A stretch of DNA of 64,000 bases from Tranzscheliella williamsii (taxonomy: Eukaryota; Basidiomycota; Ustilaginomycetes; Ustilaginales; Ustilaginaceae), in NCBI GenBank assembly GCA_023212725.1, contig JALBYF010000009.1:186001-250000 (forward strand), given 5' to 3'. This document shows, piece by piece, positions 55,201-64,000 of the stretch; positions within the stretch are counted from its first letter, which is position 1, and the number at the start of each line of letters is the position of its first letter. The notes below the pieces were generated by a model. It was given only the letters and a program-made list of their open reading frames with translations, had not been told where the DNA came from and did not search any database. The position numbers and the translations under genes are program-made.

Positions 55201-56024
55201 TCAACCTCAGACATACCAACGCCGGCGGCAAACGAGGGACGCCGAGAGCTGACACGGAAACTGTTCTTGCGAGAGGCACTGTCGGCTTTGGCGGCTTGAC
55301 GCTGTAGCTCTCTCTGTGCCTCCATGTCCCGCTTCTCGGCTTCAGCGGCGAGCTTAGCTGCTTTGCGGGCACGAGCGGCGGCAGCCATTGCGGCGACATC
55401 GGCGCTAGCAGCAATTCTCTGCTCTCTTTGACGTTCGAAATCGACTTCGGCCAGCGGACGGATCTCGAAAGGAATATAGTGGCTCACATGAATGATGCGA
55501 CCGCTCAAGGGCATATCAGGATGCTTCTGATTGAAGTCCTCCTCGAGCTCCTTGACGCTCCTGCGCATGTCATCGATGGTCTCGAATTCTGCCTTGGCTC
55601 CCAGATCGCCAGTGGCGGCGGTCCCCAGACCCATGCCACCAATGCCGTCTGGCCGCATGGATTGTTGCTGTGCGAGCGAAGCCGGAGAGAGGCAAGGTGA
55701 TGCCTGATTCAGGGGTGATGAAGGCTGGCTATCGGCTTCAATGCCGGTGGCAGAAGGCTGCGCGCTAGATGAATGCTTGGAGGCTGGGTAGAGGCCCTCT
55801 TCCGAGCTCTTGCTGCGTGCTTGCGATGCTGGTGGCCTGCTTGGACGGTCTAGGCTAGACTGATGGGAAGAGGATCCAGTAGTGGAGGAAGTGTGAGTGG
55901 CTTGGTCGGTTTCGGAAAGGGGGAGAGTGGGTGGCTCTTCGGAGAACACCGCAGGAGAAAGAGACCCTCTGCGCTCGATGGGGGGCTGGTGGTGGTGGTG
56001 GTGGTTGCTGCTACTGGCGCTCAT
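52212..56024 (-). CDS. TPS2: trehalose-phosphate synthase/phosphatase, Tps2 type
   Basis: Intronless, 1270 aa from ATG 56024. The first 390 residues are a polar extension opening with a His run (SASSSNHHHHHQPP) and including an Ala/Arg/Lys helix. The glycosyltransferase-20 part has VWLDYNVAHGHYEGYCKATL, the WVHDYHLLLVPLMLR block, VGRDKLDVVRGVVQKLQAFH and SVRDGMNTTSMEYIICQD. The phosphatase part starts near residue 930 with LLMLDYDGTLTP, which keeps the DxDxT nucleophile, and later has VFCAGDDKTDEDMF. An intact phosphatase motif and the RDKLD block point to Tps2 (trehalose-6-phosphate phosphatase of the trehalose synthase complex) rather than the regulatory Tsl1/Tps3. A large insert follows the last phosphatase motif. 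Role: trehalose synthesis in stress. Confidence 0.92.
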   Translation of the reverse strand: MSASSSNHHHHHQPPIERRGSLSPAVFSEEPPTLPLSETDQATHTSSTTGSSSHQSSLDRPSRPPASQARSKSSEEGLYPASKHSSSAQPSATGIEADSQPSSPLNQASPCLSPASLAQQQSMRPDGIGGMGLGTAATGDLGAKAEFETIDDMRRSVKELEEDFNQKHPDMPLSGRIIHVSHYIPFEIRPLAEVDFERQREQRIAASADVAAMAAAARARKAAKLAAEAEKRDMEAQRELQRQAAKADSASRKNSFRVSSRRPSFAAGVGMSEVEHQDFEARLRENQERAKRKAGRRAWMMTEVVDDTSELSEEDRFTPINSRRGSTWSVASRGSFSGVNHEPWKQWGGVSDANSPYPDTPPPAPAAPQWVLKPRRGHTALNSGIRSLCSTHRQTFIGWPGDVKFAAQARNDTRADASETTDVEKRQIEEVLAALDQASSWVTQDAPVAGAPIDPESNQPPIGKIPVPIMNGADPVNADDGARPQSRASGRVTATTTTTEYENGIKYVPVWLDYNVAHGHYEGYCKATLWPLFHYLLWQDASTERYAWEEYSWDAYYAANEAFAKKIAQEYKPGDLVWVHDYHLLLVPLMLRKLVPDATIGLFVHSPFPSSEVFRCLPKRMEILEGMLGADLACFQAFSYSRHFLSSCVRVCGYEASSNALESSTGHVTHITYNPIGIDAAKIAKDSSSQGVLPKIEAIREMYKGKKILVGRDKLDVVRGVVQKLQAFHKFLAEYPEWRNKVVLIQVTAPALNDSPKLERQVSELVSHMNGEFGSLSFTPVHHYHQIIDRDEYFALLSVADLALITSVRDGMNTTSMEYIICQDRFNKSPLILSEFTGTAGRMRSAIQVNPWNIFGVAKAIDYALRLTEDQKRARHDQLYHQVVMHTSHTWAAGLVKQLLARLHSEHSAHLTPPLDRAEMVEKFHKSKKRLLMLDYDGTLTPIVKQPELAIPSERLLKSFETLAKDERNIIYLISGRDASFLGKHLGHFKNIGFSAEHGGFVKEPGEEEYRNLTEHLDMSWMKDIRSVFEYYTERTAGSFIELKKSAVTWHYRGADPDFGSFQAKECQAHLENLTSQNKLAIEVLVGKKNLEVRPIAINKGEIVKRILFDHPDADFVFCAGDDKTDEDMFRTLFNLVPSSPELEARNAAGQAKVAKNDSGQQAKSLGSGGAESPSNIELGMPHRDLPKNQRLLISPPTPLKPNTPIGSPKKLNLTRSGIYSTVVGPNNRKTLAEWHVDSCERIIDSLAEMAGISDAKDDPPSEQPRTESD

Positions 56025-56611
56025 GATACAGAGACAGCGGTATATTAGTGCGCACGATGTGGGTTGGCCGAGGCTGTGGGTGCATGCACGCCTGACTGAG
56101 CGTGCGAGAATCGATAATGGATGCCGAGCGAAAGGCTGGCTGTCTTCTGCGCTGGCAACGTGGTAGGAGAGGAATCTGGTAGTGTATGCGAGAGGGATGG
56201 AGAAGAAAGACAATGCTGATTCAAAAGTGCTGTGACGGATGTTAATGCACGAGACGGTAAAGGTGACTAATGCTGCCGATGCTTGGTAGGCAATCTCTCA
56301 GTCAGCGTATACAATAGTGTGAGTGGTCTAGATGAAAAAGCGGCGGGTGGCTATTGGTCGTAGCGGACTTGGGAAGGTTCGAGAATTGACACAGTACGTG
56401 TTCAGACAACAAGGCCGGTCCTGATGCCTATTCGTTGGCGTGCAAGGTAGGCCGATGATGAATGTGGCAATGAGAAGCAGACCGATCCGCAGCCACGCCG
56501 ATAAGCAAGATTGAGTGGAAAAGCCTCAACACTCACGTATTCGCGCGGTCAACGGTCAGCGAAGATTCACAATCACAATTGCCTGCTTTTGCAGCTCTAA
56601 ACTGATCCACT

Positions 56612-56646
56612 TCTCCCCTGAATCCTACCAATTCTCCCCTGAATCC
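56612..56646 (-). promoter_or_regulatory. duplicated STRE-like sites upstream of TPS2
   Basis: The plus strand has TTCTCCCCTGAATCC twice (56611-56625 and 56632-56646), so the minus strand carries AGGGG twice, 21 bases apart, about 600 bases before the TPS2 ATG. AGGGG is the stress-response element core; trehalose genes are classical targets in yeast. Confidence 0.4.
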
Positions 56647-58522
56647 AACAAAGCCGTGCACGCAAGCGACCTAAGTGGAGCGCAGCCATAAAAGCTCTTC
56701 TTGCCATGTTACGCCTTGAGCCCAACTATAAAACATCAAGTACAAAGGTCCCGTTGCGGACAAGCCTTAATCGATCTTCCAACTTGGTACTCACCTGTGG
56801 ATATAAAGATCTCATATGGATGCTGTTAATCGAATGGCGCAAACCACTAACAGCTAGTAGCTATCGAGTGGTATCAATAGAATATTGTATCAAGGTGGCT
56901 TTGAACTTGGTACTTGTGGCCGCAAGAAAAAAAAGGAACCTTCGAGACTTCGGCCAAGCCTGCTGCTGTGGGTGATATCGATGAAACATCGCAATTATGA
57001 TTGTGATGGCTTGCAGCACGCTTTCCGCATCGTGCATAACCGATGTTGCCACTCAAAGACAACACTCACAACCCACAGTTGTCACTCGAGATCAGTGCTT
57101 CTAGAAACTGCCAGATCGATTGAAGCTTGTAACAGCTCAACTATGACCACCTCCTCGTAGTGCTAGTCAAGTCGCCCCCTTACAAACATACCTCTTGTGT
57201 TTGGGGCTTCGCACAGTGCGACCATCCACCCGGCTGTTAGGTCTACAATCTCATCGCCTCCCGATCCCGATAAAGCCCGATATATTCCCCATCGGGATGT
57301 CTCTCCCTGAAACGGCTTGGACAATGTTAGATCTCGTGTCCGGGCTACGGGGCAGAAGTCCTCGATAACATGTCCCGGTAGACAACTTCTTGTCCTGACG
57401 TCCTTTCTATCTTGCGGCCCTAATCTTGGTGCTATCTGGGACGACCGATTGACACCTTGCCGTTCTGGGATCGTGGGAGTTGGGCAACACTGTCACCGTT
57501 GTGGCATCGGTTGTGAGCGCGAGCGCGCCAAAAGGTAGACATTGATATCCTAAGTCGACGTGCGCCTTGTCAAAGAAGCGAAGCACAAGACTGCCAAAGG
57601 TGATGGGCGCTTTCTGCAAGGGTTACCTCGTTCTTCTTTCTCGCGTCGGTGGATGCAGGTCGGCAACGAGCCATAGCCAATGTGCAATCATCACATGCTA
57701 GTGTGCTTGGCAGAGCAGTCTTGTCTTTTAAGTTGGCCCGCCAGAGCGGCGCTTAAACAGTGGCATTTCGAGCAAGCGGGCGCCAGCCACCGGTACGTAC
57801 ATTAGTGCGTCTTTTCGCTTTCCGCACCCTGGAACACGAATGTGGGGAAGGACCCTCTCGATGAACGAGATCTGCGAGCATGTAGTTAGCCCCCACCTGC
57901 CGCCAGGAACCACGCTCCGTCGGCTGTATTTAGCCTGCTGGACCCCCTGCACATCGCTTCGTCCACATTTTGCAACGCCAACTCCGCATAGATGTGCCAA
58001 CGTAGATCATAGCCGTCTCGTGCGTGATAGGGGACCAAAGGCCAAACTAACTTCTCGTCAAGTGACACTGCAGCCAACCATCGATTCCGACCGTATGTTC
58101 CCATGTCCTGCATCTACATACAGAACAGCGCCGTCCATAGCTACCATGCAAGCCACACTGCCGTTTCAAGAAGTACCATGGGCGTCGAGTACTTTCCCCT
58201 TAGGCCTCTATCCTTGTCGGAGCTTCCTAGCTTTCTTTCCACTCGCAGGAAACCAGTGCCATTCACCAGACTTCTGGCAGAGTTGGAGGCACATGTCAAT
58301 CACCACCATCTCCGCGTGCAAATCCCCATCGCCGCTTTCCCCGTTGCTGCTTGGACCCAGTCGGAGGCTTTTAGCCTGATGAACGGTCCAGCCGTGCATC
58401 TCACCAGTGTTCGACACGCGCCTGAACGACGATAACATGCCTTCGTCTGCGGTAACCTTCTGTTCCTTACAGGATGTCCAGGCTCGTCTCCAGTTATGCT
58501 CGCCCAGGTAGATTGTGCTACA

Positions 58523-58528
58523 TATAAG
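58523..58528 (+). promoter_or_regulatory. TATA-like box of the GMC oxidoreductase gene
   Basis: TATAAG within ACATATAAGC, about 175 bases before the ATG at 58700. Plausible spacing for a regulated secreted enzyme; unproven. Confidence 0.3.
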
Positions 58529-58699
58529 CAACAAACGACCTCCCGTACATGCCTCGGGCCTCTTGCCTGCTCATCCAGCATTCTGTCCTCTTGGCTTGGC
58601 CAGATCGTTGCCGATTTTCTTCCCCTTTCACTCTTCCCTCTTCATCCAAAGTCTACAGCCTGTTCATCGTATGCAAGGCGTGGGGACTAGGACGCTACG

Positions 58700-60589
58700 A
58701 TGGCTTCGTTGACTACCCGTTTTCTGTGCATCCTTGGTGCCATTGCCATCTTCACCCAGGTCAACGCTTTGTCAACTGGCGAACGACCGCTACAGAAACG
58801 TCTTCTGTTCGGAGGAGGTGTCGCTGACAGCTATGACTACATCATCGTTGGCGCTGGCACCTCGGGAATGACGCTAGCAGGGCGCCTCTCAGAGGACTCC
58901 AACGTCACGGTCGCCGTTTTAGAAGCGGGTATCGACTACACTTCGAACCTTCTCAGCCAACAGCTTGTCGAGACGCCTGGTACTGATGTGTGGGGCGTCG
59001 GCGCCGATCCCAGCGACAACATCAATGGCCTGGTCGATTGGAGCTTTGTAGTCGAGGGAGCGCCAGCATACGACAACCGCCGTGTCCGGTACGCTCGCGG
59101 CAAGTGTATCGGCGGCAGCTCGGCGAGAAACTTCATGCTCTACCACCGGCCGCCGAGGAAAGCACACCAGACCTGGGTAGATCTCACAGGCGATTCTCAA
59201 TGGTCCTTCGCCAATCGGATCGGAGACTACCAGAAAACCTTCTCTGCCTTTGGGCCTCGCGAGCAGTATAGGAAGGACAATCCCCGCGCCCAGTATAATC
59301 CCGCCACCTTCCCGGGCTCTGGACCTGTCAATGTCGGATTTCCCAACTACGCACAGCCTTTTTCGAGCCCCATGCTGAGAAGTCTCGACGAGATCGGCGT
59401 CCCCATTACGTCCGACATGAGCTCTGGCAACATCTTTGGAGCCCAGTTCTCCACCTTGACCGTCAACCAAGCTGACGGTAGACGATCCACTTCTCGGGCA
59501 TTCTACGCTCAGGCACAGTCTGAGAAGCGAAGCAACATCCAAGTGGTCACCCAGGCCTTGGTCAAGAGAATCATTTTCGACACCACCGGGACGCAGCCCG
59601 TGGCAACGGGTGTGGAGTATACTGATGTGCTTGGAACCTCACACACTATCAAGGCGAACAAGGAAGTCATCCTCAGCGCTGGTGCTTTCCAGTCGCCGCA
59701 GCTATTGATGGTTTCCGGTATTGGACCCCGCTCGCAGCTGGAGGCCCAAAACATCACTGTCTTGGTTGAGAATGCAAACGTCGGACAGCACATGCAGGAC
59801 CATATCTTCTTCGGGCCCACCTACGAGGTCACTGTAGAGACCACTACAAGGCAAGCTAACGACCCGCTCTACCTCACCACCTCCATCGCCGCTTTTGAAG
59901 CCACGAATCAGGGGACGTTCACCAACAATGTGGCCGACCTTATCGGCTTTGAAAGGTTCAACAGCACCTATCTACAACAGATCGAAGCCGGCGATCTCGA
60001 CAAGCTGCCTGCTGACTGGCCGCATATCGAGTATCTTACCGCTCCAGGCTATGTGGGTGACTTTAGCAATCTCGTTTACGGCAACCTTGCCAACGGTCTG
60101 CTGGGCCAGCACTATGCCACCGTCCTGGTTGCTCTCGTAGCTCCGCAGTCGGAGGGCACAGTGACGCTCAAGAGCGCCGACACGAAGGACCTCCCCGTGA
60201 TCAGTCCCAATTGGCTCGGCCATCCTGCTGACGAGGCGGTCGCTATCGGCGCGTTCAAGCGTGCGCGGCAGGTGTTCAATGCACAGGCCATGGCATCCAC
60301 TCGGGTCGCCAAGAACGAGACATACCCCGGCGCTGACGTGCAGACCGACGAGCAGATCCTCGCGGCTATCCGCAAGAGCCTGATGACCGTCTGGCACGCC
60401 GCCTCGACCAACCGCATGGCCAGGAGCGCTCGCACCGGCGTCCTCGACTCGAACTTCCGCGTCTTTGGCACCAAAGGCCTCCGCGTGGTCGACGCCAGCG
60501 CCTTCCCCCGACTCCTCCCCGGCCACCCACAGGCCGTCTGCTACATGATCGCTGAGCGTGCCGCTTCACTCATCCTCGCCGCGAATTAG
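58700..60589 (+). CDS. secreted GMC-family flavin oxidoreductase
   Basis: Intronless, 629 aa from ATG 58700. A signal peptide (LCILGAIAIFTQVNALS) is followed by a short prosegment ending LQKR, a Kex2-type site. The FAD motif is YDYIIVGAGTSGMTLAGRLS, then VAVLEAG. The GMC signatures are RYARGKCIGGSSARNFML and, later, ILSAGAFQSPQLLMVSGIGP. The two active-site histidines lie in VWHAASTNRMA and LLPGHPQAVCYM. Several N-glycosylation sequons are visible (NVT, NIT, NST). Members include aryl-alcohol oxidase, glucose oxidase and cellobiose-type dehydrogenases; the substrate is not evident. Extracellular oxidation, possibly with hydrogen peroxide production, is likely. Confidence 0.92.
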   Translation: MASLTTRFLCILGAIAIFTQVNALSTGERPLQKRLLFGGGVADSYDYIIVGAGTSGMTLAGRLSEDSNVTVAVLEAGIDYTSNLLSQQLVETPGTDVWGVGADPSDNINGLVDWSFVVEGAPAYDNRRVRYARGKCIGGSSARNFMLYHRPPRKAHQTWVDLTGDSQWSFANRIGDYQKTFSAFGPREQYRKDNPRAQYNPATFPGSGPVNVGFPNYAQPFSSPMLRSLDEIGVPITSDMSSGNIFGAQFSTLTVNQADGRRSTSRAFYAQAQSEKRSNIQVVTQALVKRIIFDTTGTQPVATGVEYTDVLGTSHTIKANKEVILSAGAFQSPQLLMVSGIGPRSQLEAQNITVLVENANVGQHMQDHIFFGPTYEVTVETTTRQANDPLYLTTSIAAFEATNQGTFTNNVADLIGFERFNSTYLQQIEAGDLDKLPADWPHIEYLTAPGYVGDFSNLVYGNLANGLLGQHYATVLVALVAPQSEGTVTLKSADTKDLPVISPNWLGHPADEAVAIGAFKRARQVFNAQAMASTRVAKNETYPGADVQTDEQILAAIRKSLMTVWHAASTNRMARSARTGVLDSNFRVFGTKGLRVVDASAFPRLLPGHPQAVCYMIAERAASLILAAN

Positions 60590-61094
60590 CGCGGTCCGCC
60601 TACGTGTGCACCGATACCCAGGTCGCCATCCGTCACACAAATCCGCTTCCTTTGGCTACCCGTGGATATCTTGTCTTCTGGCCTCTTTCCCTTCCCTTTG
60701 CACCTTTCCCCTTGCCTACTTCCCTCACACTGCGATGCTTTCCATCCCGAGACGGCACCTTATTGTATGCCCATCGTTCTGTTGGTTCGAGCGTTGCATG
60801 GAATCGATGTAATTGTGGTATGTTAGGCTATGTACGGAAATTTCCTGCGTGGATGTGTTAGACCCGTTTATCTTGCCTGCGAGCCGCTTTCTTCTTATGC
60901 TGGAGAGGCCCGGGCGCGACGATCCATGCCTGACCACCACGCATAGATCTGTTCCAGCTGGCATTCTTGCAACACGGCCAGGCAGGTGGCAATAGGTAGT
61001 GCAGCGCTTGGTAGGTCAGCAGAGGGCTGGACGGGACGCTGGGGCAAGGGCAAGGGCAAGGGCGCCGGCATTGGAGGGCGGTGCGGGGGTAGCG
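60590..61094. other. intergenic GMC oxidase / COG5
   Basis: 505 bp. The last 100 bases have a purine-rich GGGCAAGGGCAAGGGC repeat just before the COG5 start. The frame is open upstream of the ATG at 61095 but has no earlier ATG. Confidence 0.45.
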
Positions 61095-63980
61095 ATGGAC
61101 ACTTCGACGCTGGGGGTGGGGGCTGGGCCGTCGGGGCAGGGCTTTGGCGATCTGAAGCTGTTTCTGCAGCCGTCGTTCGATGCGGGCGAGTATGTGGCGC
61201 GGCTGGTGCGGGATGTCGAGGCGGTTGCTGCGGACGAGCAGGCGGCGTCGGCGGGCCGGCTCGGCGTGGTGCCCGCGACTCCCACCGCAGCGGCCGCCAC
61301 CGCCGACCGCGCCGGCCACGAACCGACGCAGGAGCAGGACGACGTGGACCTCTCGCTCGCCATCTCGCGGCTCAACCTCGCCATCGACGAGCTCACCAAG
61401 TCGATCACCGCCGAAGTCACCACCCACGCTTCCGACCTGCTGCTCCGCACCTCCGCCGTCTCCGCCATGCAGACCGGGCTGGCCGAGGCGAAGAACGGCA
61501 TCTCAGCACTGGAACGCGAGGCCCAATCGCTCCGTACCAACGTACACGACCCCTTCGTCCAGCTCCTCGCCCTCCAGGACGACCTCGAGCGCTACGACGC
61601 AGCCGCCGACCTCGTGCACAAAGCCAGTCGGTTCGTCACCGTCGCTAGACGCCTCCAAAGCCAGATGGACGTCCTCTTCGCCAAGAAGGAAGCATCGGCA
61701 GAAACGCATCCTGGCAACGGCAAGGAAGCCGACGCAGAAGACGCCGTCATAGGCGTCGTTCACGGCCGAGACCTAGCAAGAGCGGCCCTCACCATCCATG
61801 AAATCACCACCATGGTTGGCAAAGAGCAGCACGACAGTACAGATGCACAGCCTGACGCACTCCAAGAGCAAAAACAGAACGGCGCTGATGGCTTGGCGCA
61901 GGCTGCGAACGCCGTTGAAGGCGGCAATGGCGCCCCGTCGTCGTTCCTGGACCTGGAGCTAGTGCAAGACCTGCTCCCAGCGATAGAGAGCGCCAAGAAA
62001 ACGGTAACGGAATACATGGAAGACATGATCGTCCGTGGGTTGCGAGACCTCTCGCCCGTGATGCTCTCGTCGTCCCTTCAGACGGCGTTCAACCTGGGTA
62101 CGCTGCCGTCGCTTGTTCGCGATCTTCTCTTCGATCTGACCGAGGTAGTCAAGGAGCGGATCGCGGCGGCGTTTGACATGGCGGCGCTAGCCGAGCAGCT
62201 GGGTTTCAAGGAGCCTAGCATCGGCAGCAGTGGCGAACCCACAAGTAGCTATTCTACCTTCCGCAGCGGCCGGTGGGCCAACCAGGACAGCAGCGCCAAT
62301 CAACAGCAGCAACAGCTCTCCCAACAGAGCCAGTGGGCAAGCGCCGTCTGGAAGCGCCTGGAAACCGTCATTGTCGTCGAGATGGGCGCGGTGTGCAGCA
62401 AAGTCTACCTGCTCGAAAGGGTGCTCAAGCTGAAGAGCGACTCGGAGACGGGCGTCAACTTTCTCAGTGCGGCGCTGGACGTGCTGGGCGACAAGCCGAG
62501 CTATACGTTCTGGCTCACCTTTGCGCAGAGCTTTCGCACGCAGTGCGATGCGGCGCGCGGCCGGTCGCCACTGTTGGGGCAGCTGCTGACGACGGGGCTG
62601 TCTGCGGCGCGGGCGGGCGGAGGCCAGGAGGGGCAGGACGGGGCGGGGTATCCGCGGCTGGTGCGCATCTTCCACGAGTTCTTTGCCAAGGTGTCGGTCT
62701 ACACGGACACGCACTACTCGGACGGGGCGCAGAGTCCCGAGACGGTGATTCTGCTGCGGGCGCTGCAGCCGCTGGAGGCGGTGTATGTGGAGCGGGCGAC
62801 GGCAGGGCTGGGCGCTGCGGCACAGGGGGTGGGGGTGGCGCGGGGGGCGCGCGCGGCGCTGACGGGCGGGGATGCGGAGGTGCTGGTGCGGATGGCGGCG
62901 AACCTGGTGGACGCGAGCCGGTTCGACGCGCTGCTGTCGCGCGCAGTGGTGGACCGGGTGGCGGGCGTGCTGGACGCGATGGCCGAGCGGATCGGCGAGC
63001 TGGCCGACTGGGGCCCGGCAGCGTACACGCTGACGGCGGGAGCGTACGATGCGACCCCGGCGCAGGTGTGGAATGCTGGGCTGGCGGTCTTCGCCGGCGT
63101 GCTTGCGCACGGCCTGGCAGAGGTGGCGCGCGAAACGGCCGGCAGCTACGCAGCATCCAAGCTGGCAGCGCTGTCGGAGCGCATGGCGACAGTCGGAGAG
63201 GGGTTGGTGGCACCGCTGGTCGCCCACATCCGCACCCACCTCGCCGTGTCGATGAACAAGGTGCATGCCCGGCTGGGGCGCGGTGCGGCGGAGCGGACGC
63301 GTGGCGGCGTCAGTCTCGACGCAACCTCGGGCGCGTCCGGCTACATGGTCGAGGTGTGCAACGCGCTGGCGTACGTCCACGAGCGGCTCCTGCCGCTCTA
63401 CGCCACGGCCGCGCGCGTCGACATGGCCGCCAACCTGGCAGCATACACCGTCGATGTGTTCCTCGTGCACGCCTCGCTGCTCCCGCTCAGCGCCGCCGCG
63501 GACCAGACCAAGCTGCAGCTCGCCACCGACATCACCGAGCTCGACTTTGCCCTCACCCAGCTCGTCGCCGGCCTCCCGCCCGCCCGCGCCGCCCAGCTCG
63601 CCAGCTCGCTCGCGCCACGTCCACCCAGCTTGGACTGCCTCCGCCTCTTCCGCCGCTTCCTCTTCCTCACACCCCCCGAGATCCACGCGCAGGCTGCAGC
63701 CGCCGTCCCGGACAACCCCACACTCCGCCTCCCCCCCCTCCTTCCCCTCCACCATCTCGCCGCCCAACACAGCCTACCGCCCCTCTTCCGCGCGCTCGCA
63801 ATCCCACACAACCCCCCAAGCCACGCAGACTACGTCGCCGCCGTCCTCACCCAGTCCGCCGCGGGCAACAGCTCAACCCTCCTCGCCACCCTGTTCGACG
63901 CCGTCGACGCCGCACACCCCGACACGGCCACCGCAGAAACGCTCGGCGCACTCCGTGCGCATGCGCTCCCACATACCTAG
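61095..63980 (+). CDS. COG5: conserved oligomeric Golgi complex subunit 5
   Basis: Intronless, 961 aa from ATG 61095. The Cog5 N-terminal pattern is visible: LKLFLQPSFDAGEYVARLVR, then LAISRLNLAIDELTKSITAE, THASDLLLRTSAV and VHDPFVQLLALQDDLERYDA, with VHKASRFVTVARRLQSQMDV. The rest is helical with a short Gln tract (about residue 400) and an Ala/Leu-rich C-terminal half. The protein is longer than many Cog5 proteins because of polar inserts (about 70-105 and 195-255). Cog5 works in lobe B of the Golgi tether, with Cog6, Cog7 and Cog8. Family assignment is by motif memory; Cog6 is the main alternative and is less likely from the FDAGEYV start. Confidence 0.82.
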   Translation: MDTSTLGVGAGPSGQGFGDLKLFLQPSFDAGEYVARLVRDVEAVAADEQAASAGRLGVVPATPTAAAATADRAGHEPTQEQDDVDLSLAISRLNLAIDELTKSITAEVTTHASDLLLRTSAVSAMQTGLAEAKNGISALEREAQSLRTNVHDPFVQLLALQDDLERYDAAADLVHKASRFVTVARRLQSQMDVLFAKKEASAETHPGNGKEADAEDAVIGVVHGRDLARAALTIHEITTMVGKEQHDSTDAQPDALQEQKQNGADGLAQAANAVEGGNGAPSSFLDLELVQDLLPAIESAKKTVTEYMEDMIVRGLRDLSPVMLSSSLQTAFNLGTLPSLVRDLLFDLTEVVKERIAAAFDMAALAEQLGFKEPSIGSSGEPTSSYSTFRSGRWANQDSSANQQQQQLSQQSQWASAVWKRLETVIVVEMGAVCSKVYLLERVLKLKSDSETGVNFLSAALDVLGDKPSYTFWLTFAQSFRTQCDAARGRSPLLGQLLTTGLSAARAGGGQEGQDGAGYPRLVRIFHEFFAKVSVYTDTHYSDGAQSPETVILLRALQPLEAVYVERATAGLGAAAQGVGVARGARAALTGGDAEVLVRMAANLVDASRFDALLSRAVVDRVAGVLDAMAERIGELADWGPAAYTLTAGAYDATPAQVWNAGLAVFAGVLAHGLAEVARETAGSYAASKLAALSERMATVGEGLVAPLVAHIRTHLAVSMNKVHARLGRGAAERTRGGVSLDATSGASGYMVEVCNALAYVHERLLPLYATAARVDMAANLAAYTVDVFLVHASLLPLSAAADQTKLQLATDITELDFALTQLVAGLPPARAAQLASSLAPRPPSLDCLRLFRRFLFLTPPEIHAQAAAAVPDNPTLRLPPLLPLHHLAAQHSLPPLFRALAIPHNPPSHADYVAAVLTQSAAGNSSTLLATLFDAVDAAHPDTATAETLGALRAHALPHT

Positions 63981-64000
63981 CTTCCGCCGATTCTCTACCA

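Larger units (their letters stand above)
56025..58699. other. long divergent intergenic region TPS2 / GMC oxidase
   Basis: 2.7 kb without a convincing gene. Includes two spaced STRE-like CCCCT sites (56615-56640), an AT-rich patch at about 56,700-57,050 and a TATA-like box close to the GMC gene. Confidence 0.5.

Noticed and set aside
62187..63770. 527-codon minus-strand open frame
   Set aside because: Antisense shadow of COG5; Arg/His/Gln-rich with no domain pattern.

Overview
The window is a 64 kb nuclear segment from a fungus, most likely a basidiomycete of the smut/Ustilaginomycotina type. This is inferred from dense, GC-rich, mostly intronless genes, a few short GT..AG introns (roughly 0.5 per gene), C-ending codons and lineage-style proteins. 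The species cannot be named from the sequence. No rRNA, tRNA, CRISPR array or intact transposon was recognised.

Layout. 0-8 kb: the 3' end of a polyglutamine protein, a Ctr-type copper transporter, an enoyl-CoA isomerase/hydratase carrying both mitochondrial and peroxisomal targeting signals, a DAO-family flavoenzyme with an odd upstream open extension, and an orphan multi-span membrane protein. 8-13 kb: a sparse, accessory-looking stretch with one HNH-nuclease-like gene in three or four exons. 13-24 kb: a Dnf1/2-type phospholipid flippase, a small cysteine-free secreted protein, a stand-alone cyclophilin-E-type RRM protein and a pyridoxal-reductase-like aldo/keto reductase.

24-45 kb: Polo kinase, a BTB plus CAP-Gly protein, OST subunit Swp1, ribosomal protein uS10 (Rps20), COG8, acetolactate synthase Ilv2, the Golgi GRAB-domain protein Rud3, ribosome factor Krr1 and an unrecognised three-exon nuclear-looking protein. 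45-64 kb: cohesin Smc1, an ING/PHD protein, a trehalose-phosphate synthase/phosphatase (Tps2 type), a secreted GMC oxidoreductase and COG5.

Functionally this is mainly a housekeeping chromosome arm: Golgi tethering (COG8, Rud3, COG5), membrane asymmetry, N-glycosylation, cell division (Polo, Smc1), chromatin reading (ING), amino-acid and trehalose metabolism. The less conserved content is the HNH gene, the orphan membrane protein, two candidate secreted proteins and the BTB/CAP-Gly fusion. I found no convincing new multi-gene system. The strongest single leads are the Polo intron that could be retained in frame inside the ATP loop, the doubly targeted crotonase, the natural Pro-to-Ala change at the herbicide site of Ilv2, the BTB/CAP-Gly architecture and the HNH gene.
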